A stretch of DNA of 64,000 nt from NCBI RefSeq assembly GCF_020080835.1, contig NC_058160.1, forward strand, positions 24,167,152-24,231,151. The letters run 5' to 3'. Below are positions 48,701 to 57,800 of the stretch, piece by piece (position 1 is the stretch's first letter; every line of letters begins with the position of its first letter). This stretch comes from Cotesia glomerata (lineage: Eukaryota > Arthropoda > Insecta > Hymenoptera > Braconidae). The notes below the pieces were generated by a model that did no database searches, was not told the DNA's origin, and worked only from the letters and a program-made list of their open reading frames with translations. A program made the translations under genes and the position numbers.

Positions 48701-51327
48701 CCCACTTCCTTTACTAATTTAATTTAAGCAATAAATGTTTTGTTCCACGTAAATTAATAATTTTTTTAAATATTCCCAACAGTTTAAATAAATTTCCAGT
48801 AATTACCTAATTTTCTGGTCTATATTAAAACTTTTCTCAAAGAATAATGCTAAAAAAATAAAAACAAATATTTTTATAACACTTAGTGTTTACAATTCTT
48901 GTTGCGAAAAATAAAAAAAATTGACTGCTAACAACAATAAATTTCACTAGCTCGAAGCCGCTCCTTACACATAAGTACAGTTTGAAAAAAAATAAAAAAA
49001 CGTTATCGACGTAGTCGTGGGAGTATGGAGAATATGATATGGTGTAATACTCAATTGTTATAGTGATAGAAAGAATAAAAAGTGCGACGAAGAAAGCTGA
49101 GTGGGTGTGACTGGTATGCTAATTGATATTCATATTCATTCAATTAATAAATAAATAAATAAATATGAGTATAATAAAAAGCACGCTAGGGGATTTAATG
49201 ATGTTTATCGTGAGTACAATGTAGATAATTAATGTAATGAACATTAATAGAGAAGTGGTAAAATCACATCACACCGAAATTATCCGGCGTGTCAAGGTGA
49301 TAATTGCGCAGTAACTCAACTGCACCTACATGTCGCTGGCAAAGTACTGCGATCTATAATCGACCCAACCAGTAATCTATACTTATCCCACATTATAATA
49401 ACCCTAATAATTACTACATAGACAACCCAGTACTGAATAAACTAAACCAACATAAACTCTTCTCTGATTAAAATTAAAAATTACTAACAAACAATAATTA
49501 TAATTGTAAATATAAACACTTAAAATAAATTAATGCTAAAAATTTTTAATTAACAGTAAACAAAAGTAAAAGTATTAATTAAATATAAATATTCACAGTA
49601 ATAATATGATTAATATACCCGCAAAGTAAAAGCAAAAATAAATTACAAAAAAAAAAAAAATTAGAGCAAGTGCGCGTTTGGTGATTTTGAACGACAGGAG
49701 TTCAATGTCTGGTGGCGCGTAAAAATCTCCGACGCAAATGTCAATAAAAAGGTCAACAGTCGTTGCGTGAAACTAGATTAAAAGAATCGAAAATTAATAA
49801 ATAACAAAAATGGGTTGGAGTTTATCTTTTATGACAACAATTTGCGTTTTTAAAAATTACTTACCGGCTATCGTGTCGTTAACAAAGTTTAAACTGCGCA
49901 GTTCACTACACTAGTCTACAGTCTAGCTGAAGACAGGCCTCCAGGGACCGCGTATTACCACTGGGAGCCCCCCATCGAGACAAATAAATACCAAATACGA
50001 CACACGATCTACAACGGCCACGAGTTCAAGACGATGATGATGACGATACAACTTTTATCGAGAATTCATTTTTATCGACGCGATGTTCGCGTTGACTAGC
50101 GCCTCGCCGCGGTAAATTCATATTCGGATTTATTTAAGTGTATTGCGCACTACATGTTTTCATTATTATGATACAAGTCATAGCAAACTTGACAGTTTTT
50201 TCATCTATGATAAAAAAAATAAGTCATCAGAAAATTTTTCATTACTTGCTAGCAATTAATAACACCAAAGTTAGCCATCAGCTGTCAATTTTAATAATTT
50301 TTTTAACATATCAATTACAATAAAAAAATGCTTCTAAAAATTTTCACTTTTAACCCATCAGCACTCACGTTATGAGCATTTTGCTCACACAACAACATCG
50401 GACTTATAGAGCGGCGCTGTAGTGCAAGTGAGATACTAAAATTCACGTGAGTTATGACGGGTTAATTTTTATTAATTTTTACATGTGGAACTTTTTAATT
50501 ATATTTTTTTTATAATAATTTAATTGCTATAAAATTCTAAAAAAATTTTTTATATCTGTCAACTTCAGTGTCATAGCAATTATTAATTTATATTAAAAAA
50601 AAAATAATTATCTTACATTCATTAATCTCATTATGAATTTTTCATGAAAAACTTTCTTGACTTTCACCAGAAAATGACATTTTTTCTAAGATTGACAGAC
50701 TGAATTTAAAACTGACATTTTAAATGGAGTTTTAAATTTTAAATAAATCTTTTTTTTTAATATTCGACTTTGCAATTATTAATTATTGCCATTGTTTATT
50801 TATTCAATGATTAATTAGTAATAATGTTTTACTTAATGAAACTTCAACTGTTTATCGCAAAAACTCGAAGCTTAAGTGCGCGCGCAGGAACTCCAGGCGC
50901 CAGTTTGACGGAGTGGACTAATCTAAAGTTAAACGAATAAAAACATCCTCACCCTCTTCTATATAATACTGATATACCTCTCAATGCTGCATATGAACAA
51001 CCATACTCCCCTTACTTCGGCACGACCAATCTAATATGACCTACAAGCCCAACGTCATTCTAAGAAACGCCCTTGTCTAACAAATAAAATCATTATCAAT
51101 ATTACAGCTCTAAAAAATTATTAATTTAACTTTTTTTTACTTTTGCTAATAAATTTGTAATGAGAATAAAACAAAATAATTTAATCATTGAATAGTTCTC
51201 AAAAAAAACGTTTTGAAAGCGAGGTTGCGTCCGCCTGAGCAACACTTTGTTCTCTTTGTTATCTTAATTGACAAAGAAATAAACTCACCATCTCATTCTC
51301 AAAGACACAGATGTTGTCCACCTCCAT
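34572..51327 (-). CDS. REPTOR-BP: bZIP transcription factor REPTOR-BP / CREBL2
   Basis: Four coding exons join in frame (51289-51327, 38721-38814, 35427-35548, 34572-34676) into 119 residues, close to the 120 of human CREBL2. Residues 1-13 are MEVDNICVFENEM. Residues 14-44 hold a Lys/Arg/Gly-rich segment with GKRGRKPGRK. Residues 45-60 are the basic region ERSRQSARECRARKK with the bZIP signature; a short zipper follows (LRYQYLEELVADREKAVLAL), then the family-typical YRSWGQDLDAGRIPEEL tail. All splice sites are GT-AG. In Drosophila the orthologue pairs with REPTOR downstream of TORC1 to drive starvation and stress genes; mammalian CREBL2 acts in metabolic regulation. The start ATG is the only one in frame before the donor. 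The first intron is 12.5 kb. Confidence 0.96.
34677..35426 (-). other. REPTOR-BP intron 3
   Basis: 750-bp intron with GTGAGT donor and TTTTCAG acceptor; AT-rich, T-rich near the acceptor. Nothing else is recognised. Confidence 0.8.
35427..35548 (-). CDS. REPTOR-BP: REPTOR-BP exon 3 (basic region and zipper)
   Basis: Acceptor TGTACAG, donor GTGAGT. The first two bases complete the Glu codon split at 38721. Encodes RSRQSARECRARKKLRYQYL and EELVADREKAVLALRKELDT, i.e. the DNA-contact basic region and the leucine zipper of the bZIP. Confidence 0.97.
35648..36000. repeat. Truncated copy of the CTACACTAAAAAA repeat family
   Basis: Begins ctacactaaaaaagaaactacttgattcaag-like, as at 37311, and continues with several TTGATTCAAGAA and CTTGAATC words, but no inverted right end was found. 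Possibly a deleted MITE. Confidence 0.5.
36672..36764. repeat. Long (AT)n microsatellite
   Basis: About 90 bases of nearly pure AT dinucleotide; the ORF across it encodes IYIYIY and is not a gene. Confidence 0.95.
37314..37936. mobile_element. TA-flanked MITE with CACTAAAAA ends, interrupted by a second element
   Basis: Ends TACACTAAAAAA (37312 onward) and TTTTTTAGTGTA (to 37938) are inverted with TA outside. An inner inverted repeat (GGTAATTATTTATAAGTGGG at 37352 and, reversed, GGTAATTATTAACAAGTGGG ending at 37724) marks a separate element inserted within it; that inner part includes a 28-base T run. Confidence 0.7.
38721..38814 (-). CDS. REPTOR-BP: REPTOR-BP exon 2
   Basis: Acceptor TTTGTTACAG, donor GTATGA. 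Phase 0 start, phase 1 end. Encodes VGSRGDRKEGGKRGRKPGRK then AADKADMRAKL, the Lys/Arg-rich nuclear-targeting-like stretch before the basic region. Met40 lies near its end. Confidence 0.96.
39255..39995. mobile_element. 741-bp TTAA-flanked MITE with GGGGGGAAATACGTGTA ends
   Basis: A perfect 17-bp terminal inverted repeat GGGGGGAAATACGTGTA at both ends, each directly abutting TTAA (39251-39254 and 39996-39999). TTAA duplication is the hallmark of piggyBac-type insertion. The interior is AT-rich without a transposase ORF. Confidence 0.88.
42652..42795. mobile_element. 144-bp TA-flanked MITE
   Basis: The left end CACAAAAAAAAAATTTACTT and the reversed right end CAAAGAAAAAAAAATTTACT match with small differences; TA at 42650-42651 and 42796-42797. 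The interior has CTTGATT/AACCAAG words related to the 35648 and 37314 repeats. Confidence 0.68.
46168..46275. repeat. Diverged interspersed repeat, copy 2
   Basis: Related to 2532-2672 through attgataaatt, tttcaataaatttttgagc and caatttttctttctctta in the same order. Confidence 0.4.
46679..46740. repeat. Tandem GATAAT/GTTAAT hexamer repeat
   Basis: Six-base units GATAAT, then GTTAAT/GCTAAT variants, repeated about ten times. Confidence 0.85.
49865..50110 (-). promoter_or_regulatory. Candidate alternative non-coding first exon and promoter of REPTOR-BP
   Basis: A strong donor CCG|GTAAGT on the minus strand (49865/49864) follows about 245 bases that are clearly richer in GC than the neighbourhood. 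Spliced to exon 2 the frame has a TAG one codon before the junction, and no upstream ATG in this stretch stays open, so it would be untranslated; translation could begin at Met40. The 5' edge is a guess. Confidence 0.45.
50354..50461. mobile_element. 108-bp TTAA-flanked MITE
   Basis: Ends CCCATCAGCACTCACG and, reversed, CCCGTCATAACTCACG are similar inverted repeats; TTAA directly outside each (50350-50353 and 50462-50465). The TTAACCC end is piggyBac-like. Confidence 0.78.
51289..51327 (-). CDS. REPTOR-BP: REPTOR-BP exon 1 (start codon)
   Basis: ATG at 51325-51327 opens MEVDNICVFENEM and ends in phase 0 before a GTGAGT donor. It joins in frame to exon 2 to give a full CREBL2-sized protein, and the surroundings are GC-richer as expected at an insect gene start. 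Confidence 0.87.
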
Positions 51328-51536
51328 TGTATCTGCTGTCACCTCGCGGTCTAATTAACTGGAGACGATATATTATTATCGGTGTTGATGAGGATTATGA
51401 GCACTTTGTTGCAATAATAAACTTGGCGAATCACAAATACAACGTGTGTCTGTTTACAAACACCACAAGGTCACTCACTAGCCAACAACAAACGATCCTA
51501 TCGCCGTCTCTCTTGACTGCGCGTGGACCTTGCGCA

Positions 51537-51544
51537 TTACGTCA
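51537..51544 (-). promoter_or_regulatory. CRE/ATF-like site upstream of REPTOR-BP
   Basis: TGACGTAA on the minus strand, about 210 bases upstream of the ATG, in the GC-richer 51.33-51.59-kb promoter-side segment. TGACGTAA is a CREB/ATF-type bZIP site, so self- or cross-regulation by bZIP factors is possible. A single 8-mer is weak evidence. Confidence 0.4.
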
Positions 51545-52562
51545 TCGCTGCACGCGCATTCTAGCGCGAATTTTTAAAACTCAATAAAATATGAAAATTA
51601 AGTTAGCTGACACTCAAAAATTTTTTATTTTTTTATTAATTAAATAATAGAATTAAAAAACTATTTTTTTTTAATTTCACGTATAATTTTTATAATTTTT
51701 TACATGTGAAAATGTTTATTTTGATTTTTTTTAAATTATTTTTCAACAAAATAAATTATAAAAATTTTTAAATGTCAGCTAATTTAATTTTCATAATAAA
51801 ATTTAAAAATTTTTTGATAATACTAAAGCTATCCGACGTTTCTAATTTTTTTATTTTTTTCCATTTATTCAATTGGACCAAAAAAATATTTTTTTAAAAA
51901 TTGCACTTAAAGTATTTCAAGTTTTTTACAAATGAAATTTTTTTTTCTTAGTTTTTTGTCGGCTAACTTAATTTTCGTAATTTTTTGTACAATTAATAAA
52001 TGTGAATGAAGATGTATGTTGATTTTTAGAATCTTTAAATAAAAAAAAATATATAAATTTAATTAATTTAAAAAAATATTTTTTTAAGAAATTGAAATTA
52101 TAAAAATTTTTTTAATTTCAGTTGGAAGAAAATGCATATTTTTTATGGTACGGAAATTAGCAGAAATTTGATGATTTTGTTTTATTTAAAAAATAAATTA
52201 GTACCGCAAAAATATTTTATAAAAATTGCATTTATAATTTTCTGAAATATCTACATGTGGAATTTCGATTCAAACGTTTTTTTTACAATAAAAATTGTTA
52301 AGTAAAGTTCTAAAAATTTTCAGATATCTGTTAATTTTAGTATCAGTTTTTTAAAGAATATTTTTAAAAGATTTTAATTGTCAATTTAAAATTTTTATAA
52401 TTTTTTCTGTCTATTTATATTTATTTAATTTCATTTTTTAATAATTTAATTATCATATAAATTTTTCAAATGACAATCAACAATTTTTTAGTTTCACAAT
52501 CATGTAACCAAAATGTCAGAAAAATAAAATATTTAAACTGAAAAATTAAAAATAAATTAGCA

Positions 52563-52839
52563 ATGGACAGTCAAACTATTTACAACCCTCTAATGGATCC
52601 GGAATACCAATGGCTATTGCATACATGCATTAATGCATTTAATGTGTGTCTAACCATGTTTCACAAGCCTTTGTTTGACCATATTACTAATGCAAGAGTA
52701 CAAAATCGATGTAAGTAGTAAATTATTTAAATATAATCTATAATTACAATATTTCTACAAATTTCTAGCTATCGCAGAAATAATTTCTTACCCGATTTTC
52801 ATGATAACTTTGGACCTTCTGATGTACGCAAGCCTGTAA
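52563..52839 (+). CDS. Possible two-exon small protein of unknown function (72 aa)
   Basis: ATG at 52563 opens 49 codons, then a GAT|GTAAGT donor (52711) and, 58 bases later, a TTTCTAG acceptor (52768). The second exon 52769-52839 continues in frame to TAA. The spliced chain begins MDSQTIYNPLMDPEYQWLLH, has a Cys-containing hydrophobic stretch at about residues 19-36, and ends with a hydrophobic stretch (about 56-72) that could be a membrane segment. I do not recognise a family. It lies between REPTOR-BP and ubinuclein, head-to-head with REPTOR-BP. Good splice signals and non-repetitive composition favour a gene; short length and lack of known relatives count against. Confidence 0.4.
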
Positions 52840-53536
52840 TTTTATTTACATAATTAAGACAGTATCAAGAGGTATTTAAATAAAGTACAAAATGGAGTGT
52901 TGTAAAAAATATTCAAAACTTATATTTGAAGACGCCTTATTGGCAAGTGGATGCCAAATTTTACAATACATTTATCGTCACAATTTTACAATAACTATTA
53001 AAAGAACAGAAAAAAATTATAAAGCTCTGACGGTTTATATATCACTCTTAAAAACAATATTTATATAAATCTATATTTATAAGTCAATCATTTTCTCAAA
53101 AATATAATCAGACTCATTTATCTCATGCACACATAAACATAAACATAAATACTCTGTTTTATTTGTCTTGTCCTGTCAACTATAAAAAAATTTGTTTCAA
53201 TTGTCAGCTTAAGATAAAATTCATTTCTAAATTCAAAAGTCACTATCATTATTTACTATTTTTCTCAGATAAAATATCATTAAAACATAAAAATAAAAAA
53301 AAAATCAATGAATCGCTGACACCTTTGAAAATTTTACAAAAATTAATTTAATAGGTGAATTTTCGTTCTGAATTTACAATAATAAAAACCTCTCCATTCT
53401 TAGCACTATGTACAAAGCCTACCACACATTAATTTGTTTACAATTTATGTACCTGTACATATGTTTACCCACTACTCATATCTAAGTATTGATTTAAATA
53501 TATTTACAACTGTCAGGCAATTTTAAAATACTTATT

Positions 53537-53547
53537 TTTATTTTATT
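53537..53547 (-). terminator. Poly(A) signals of the ubinuclein gene
   Basis: Two overlapping AATAAA hexamers on the minus strand about 90-100 bases after the ubinuclein stop codon. Confidence 0.6.
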
Positions 53548-53636
53548 CAGATTTTAAAAACCGTAGGAACGAGTTGGAAGTATTTGTTCAAGTCGATGGA
53601 ATATAATCAGCATCAGTCGTAGATTATCAATTAACA

Positions 53637-54891
53637 TTAATCACGTGACAACCAATGTGGTTCATCTTTTGGTATTTTACTCAATTTATCATCCTTTTTA
53701 TTGTGATAATGTTGATGATAATCGCTAGAAAATCCAACATACTGATGAGAAGATTTAGATTTTTGGAACGGTGAATGACTCGGCGAGTACTTGTTCTCCT
53801 GCAACTCCTGAAGTTCTTTAAGCGAACGCATCACCATTTGAACATCTTTATCCTGTTCACTCGGTGGAAATGTGCTCGCGTAAACCAATCCGTCATCAAT
53901 CAAACTGGGCTCTTTCCGCTTACCCTCGCTTGTTGATCTCGGAGACTCCTCGTTTATTATCTGGCTGAGAAAATTGGTAGCAGCCTCTGTTTCCTCAATC
54001 TGCCTGTCAATCTCCTCTTGAGATAGCCCCAACTTAGGCTGGAGAATACTTGAGACCTCATGTTTCGTTATCGATGAGGACTGCTGAGGTAAATGCATTG
54101 TTATTATTTCCTTGCGTCGCTTTTTCATATCACCCGATGATTTGTATTTATCCTCTATCCAACGATCGCATTTTTTATCCTTGCTATCAGCGGTATTGAC
54201 ACCAACAGTTGCAATAATATCGCGATCGTCTATCTTCTTGTCAGCATTGTCATTAAGTATCCGATGTTTAAGTGGTAGAGATTTAGATCCAGAATTATTA
54301 GACACTAGAAATCCAACTTTAACATTGCCATGCTCGACAGCGGTGTCTGAGAACGGTGTTATCGAAACAACGTCTTTTTTAACTTCATCCAATTTATTGG
54401 CTTTCTGGTAATCATTAACCGGTGTTATTGAAACAGTACTACTAGTTAAATTAAGTGGATTAAATTTATCAGAATGAGCTTTAGGTTTTTGTGCCATCAA
54501 CTGAGACGTAGGTACCACAGATATTTTAGCTATTGGCGCTGGTACGCTGTTATCCAGATGACTAGACGGCGTTGATCCCTCTCGTATTTTATCTTTGTAT
54601 TTACTGGTATTGTTTGTTTGTTTTTTCTCCGCTGGTACTGCTGTTACTGCTAATGTCGTAATTTCTGATGATTTAACGGCTTGCGAAGAAGGAGACGTAT
54701 AACTTATGTTGTCTAAAGAACTAGAACTTTTTAAATTTGTCGGTGTCTTAGAACGTTCTTGTTGATTTAAATTATTGATATTTGTATTGGTACTTGGTGT
54801 GTTTTCCAATCTCGAGGTACAATTATTAGTAACTATTTGAGCGTTGTTCGCTTGTACGTTATCCTTTGATTTTTTCAGTTTTCTTTTGCCA
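53637..54891 (-). CDS. UBN1: Ubinuclein exon 10 (C-terminal region)
   Basis: Acceptor TTGTTGCAG; first base completes a Pro codon split at 55620. Encodes residues about 591-1007, starting GKRKLKKSKDNVQAN, Ser/Thr/Lys/Asn-rich and mostly without fold signals, with a KLGLSQEEIDRQIEETEAAT helix and a His/Tyr-rich end. Stop TAA at 53637-53639. The codon at 54807-54809 is an internal TTG (Leu), not a start. Confidence 0.94.
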
Positions 54892-57800
54892 CTGCAACAA
54901 AGTCATTCAGTTTTGTGGTGTTTTTTTTTTTTATTTTTTTATTTTAAGCCGATAAAGGATTACAAGGTGCAGTATTAGAGTTAAGAAAAAAAAAAAGCTT
55001 AAGATGTTTATTTTAATAACAAAATTTAATAATGCATACAAAAAATTATCCACTCATTTATTATTCACAGAATGAAATTAAAGAAATAATAAAATATTAA
55101 TTGTTAACAGAAATTTTATAAATGAATGATTTTTTTTTTTTTTTAAATGTAACTAAAGAATTTAATGAAAACTTTGTTAAATAAATTGTTAAACGCATTC
55201 ATTAAATAAATAAATAATGAACAGAAAACATGGCACACATTTAACGCAGCTGACTAAAACGATTTTTTTTTTTTATTACAAAATAAAAGTAACAACTAAA
55301 AATAATTAATCTAAAATCGTTGGTTTGAGCAAAGAAATAAGGCTAAATTTAATCCAGTACAACGTAGACCCTAAAACATACAACCACCAGAAAAATAAAA
55401 TCTACGTGCGTAAAAATAAAAAAAAATTGTGAAATTTAATAAATGATCGTTTTTTACAATAAATTATTAGAATTCAATAAAAAGCATCAATAATAAATAA
55501 TTTTTCAATTAAATTGACTCGTGCAGATATATACAGATGACAGTCTGTGTAAACTGTTCAAAGCATTGAATATAAAGCATTAGTAGATCATGAGTATTGA
55601 AAAATATATATATGCTTACGGTGTTTCTGGAGTAGAGTACTTTAATAGAGTTTCAATGGTTACCCAACCCTTGGGCCAAAGCGGTAAAATTTTACTCTCC
55701 ATGAATGTCGAGACAAATGAATCCATATTTTCTTTCCTTGGCTTTCGAACTTTGTAATATTGGCGCCATACTGTTGCTATGTCACACACCGCTTTCCTAA
55801 TAAATTTAAAATTCATTTATTATAATTGTATCTTAAATTATTATAATAAAAAAAATAATTTTTAGAAATGTTTGTTACATTCGATTCGGTAATATTACTT
55901 TAACCCATAGTGGTCATTATGGGTCTAGATGACCCCAGGCAATTTTTGAGTTGCTCTTGCTTCGAAGATACACGGAAAAAAGAAAACTCGAAAAATTACA
56001 GTATAAAATGTAAAATCAGTCCCGTCGTAATCAAAACTAGAAAAATTACAGTTTGAAATAACATTTTTCTAAATTCAATTTTTTAATTTAATATTCAGAG
56101 CTTTCAATGTAAATATTACATTCTACAATGTAATTCTTATAAAATCTGTAATAATTACAATCTGAAACTGTAATTTTTCCAGTTTTCATCGCGAAGCGCC
56201 ACGTTGCATTATATACTGTAATTTTTCGAGTTTTCTTTTTTCCGTGTATCATTCAAAATGGTATCTGTGATACCATCTATGATTGTTTGAAGATTTTATG
56301 AGATTCATGGGAATTTACGATTTCAATTGCACAAATAAATATATTTTTTGAAAAGCTCGACCTAACCACTTTTTATTCAAAGTATACGACATCCGGAGTA
56401 GAACCCCGGAGGTCATTTTCATTTTTCTTAAAAAATGAAGTTTTGATGAAGTTTTTAGTAAAAAAAGTCAAATTTTTCAAAATTTGACTTTCTCGCATTT
56501 TTTTTTACAATTAAACAATTAAGAAAAAACTAAAAAATGATTGAGTTATCAGACGGAAGTATTAAGAATTACTCTCATAAACGGCTCAAGTGAAAATGTT
56601 GAAAAGAACGCAAGTAGCAACAATATTTTCCGTGCATGGGGCCAACTAGACCCAGTATGACCACTACGTTATTTTTAAGAAGTGTGACCATTACGGGTTA
56701 ATAAAAATAATTTTATTCTTACTTGGCTTCAGATGTCCACGGGAATCGCTTGCGTGGGAAATTTGATTTCTTAGATACTTTTTCATTTCCATCACTGCTA
56801 TCTCCATCAGACACCGGAGCTTCAAAACTTCTGAAAATATAACTTTATTAGTTATTTAAATTTTTAATAAATTGTATAAAATATTAGTTGAAAATTGATC
56901 GCTATAAAAAATCTAAAATAACAATGACTCGAGTGATGTGACTAATGATTGAAATAATGATACTGATGATAAATAGCCCCATACCTCTTTCTGCATTTTA
57001 TATTTCGATAATTTTATAATGAATTAACATAACTAATGATAATGCAAATAAAACAATGATATAACCGTTAGAAAAAAATTATACACAATTAATGAATAAT
57101 AATAATTAAAAAAATAGAAAGAGGTTTGTTTGAGGGGCGCCTTACCCACAGTACCGGTATATCTCCCAGTATAAATGAGGGCTGGGAAGTAAAAAATTTC
57201 AGTAAGTATTCAAGTGTAAAAAAAAATTATTTTTTCTCTTGTTAAAAATATTTAATTAATTTTTTTGATAATCCCTTAATAATTAATTAAACAAAATAAA
57301 TATCTTACTTGTCTTCAGCAACTCTGCGACACTCTTCTTCAAACTTTGAAACAGCGGCTGGCATTAATTGCTCAATTATCGCCTTCAACCTGAAACAGCA
57401 TTGAACTTTACAAGCGTGGGTAACTTTTACTCAATCGTGGTCATTAACAGATCGTTAAAAAATATTATGCCACGTATAAACAAAATAAAATTTGTTATTC
57501 TACCTCTCCATTGGTTCTCGGACTTTATTCTCGGCTTCTTGAAGGCTCAACTTTTTAATCCGATTGCTCAGAGTGTTTTTGCTGCACGACATAAGAGGCG
57601 CGAGGTTAGTGTAGACCTGATTCCTAACCGCTGGTGAATCCATTTGCCTCAATTTTGTATCCAAGCTAAGTTAGAAAAATAAAGTTAGATTTAATGGCTG
57701 CAGCGATAAATAACTTTTAATGATATAAGGTTAAAAACACTGGCCTTGTTTATTAATACTTGCAATTTTATTCTAATTAAAAAAATAAAATGTTCTCAAA

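Larger units (their letters stand above)
38815..51288 (-). other. 12.5-kb REPTOR-BP intron 1
   Basis: Includes the TTAA-flanked element at 39255-39995, a CCCCCTTTAAAGGGGG palindrome (40621-40636), a 144-bp MITE (42652-42795), a diverged repeat (46168-46275), a GATAAT hexamer tract (46679-46740), the TTAA element at 50354-50461, AT-rich modules from about 51.1 kb, and a GC-richer candidate alternative first exon (49865-50110). No other coding gene is convincing: ORFs such as 43263-43550 and 40842-41120 show no family resemblance. Confidence 0.7.
51100..52500. repeat. AT-rich modules related to 63.0-63.84 kb, split by the REPTOR-BP 5' exon
   Basis: Outside the exon and promoter (51289 to about 51590), the sequence repeats phrases such as ATGAAAATTAAGTTAGCTGA, TTTACATGTG and ATATCTGTTAATTTTAGTAT, in varying spacing and orientation, also present at 63.0-63.84 kb. 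Too AT-rich for clean boundaries. Confidence 0.45.

Noticed and set aside
51213..51587. 124-codon + strand ORF
   Set aside because: It is the antisense of REPTOR-BP exon 1 and its promoter; the minus-strand reading gives a spliced, recognisable protein.
54112..54411. 99-codon + strand ORF
   Set aside because: Shadow of ubinuclein exon 10.
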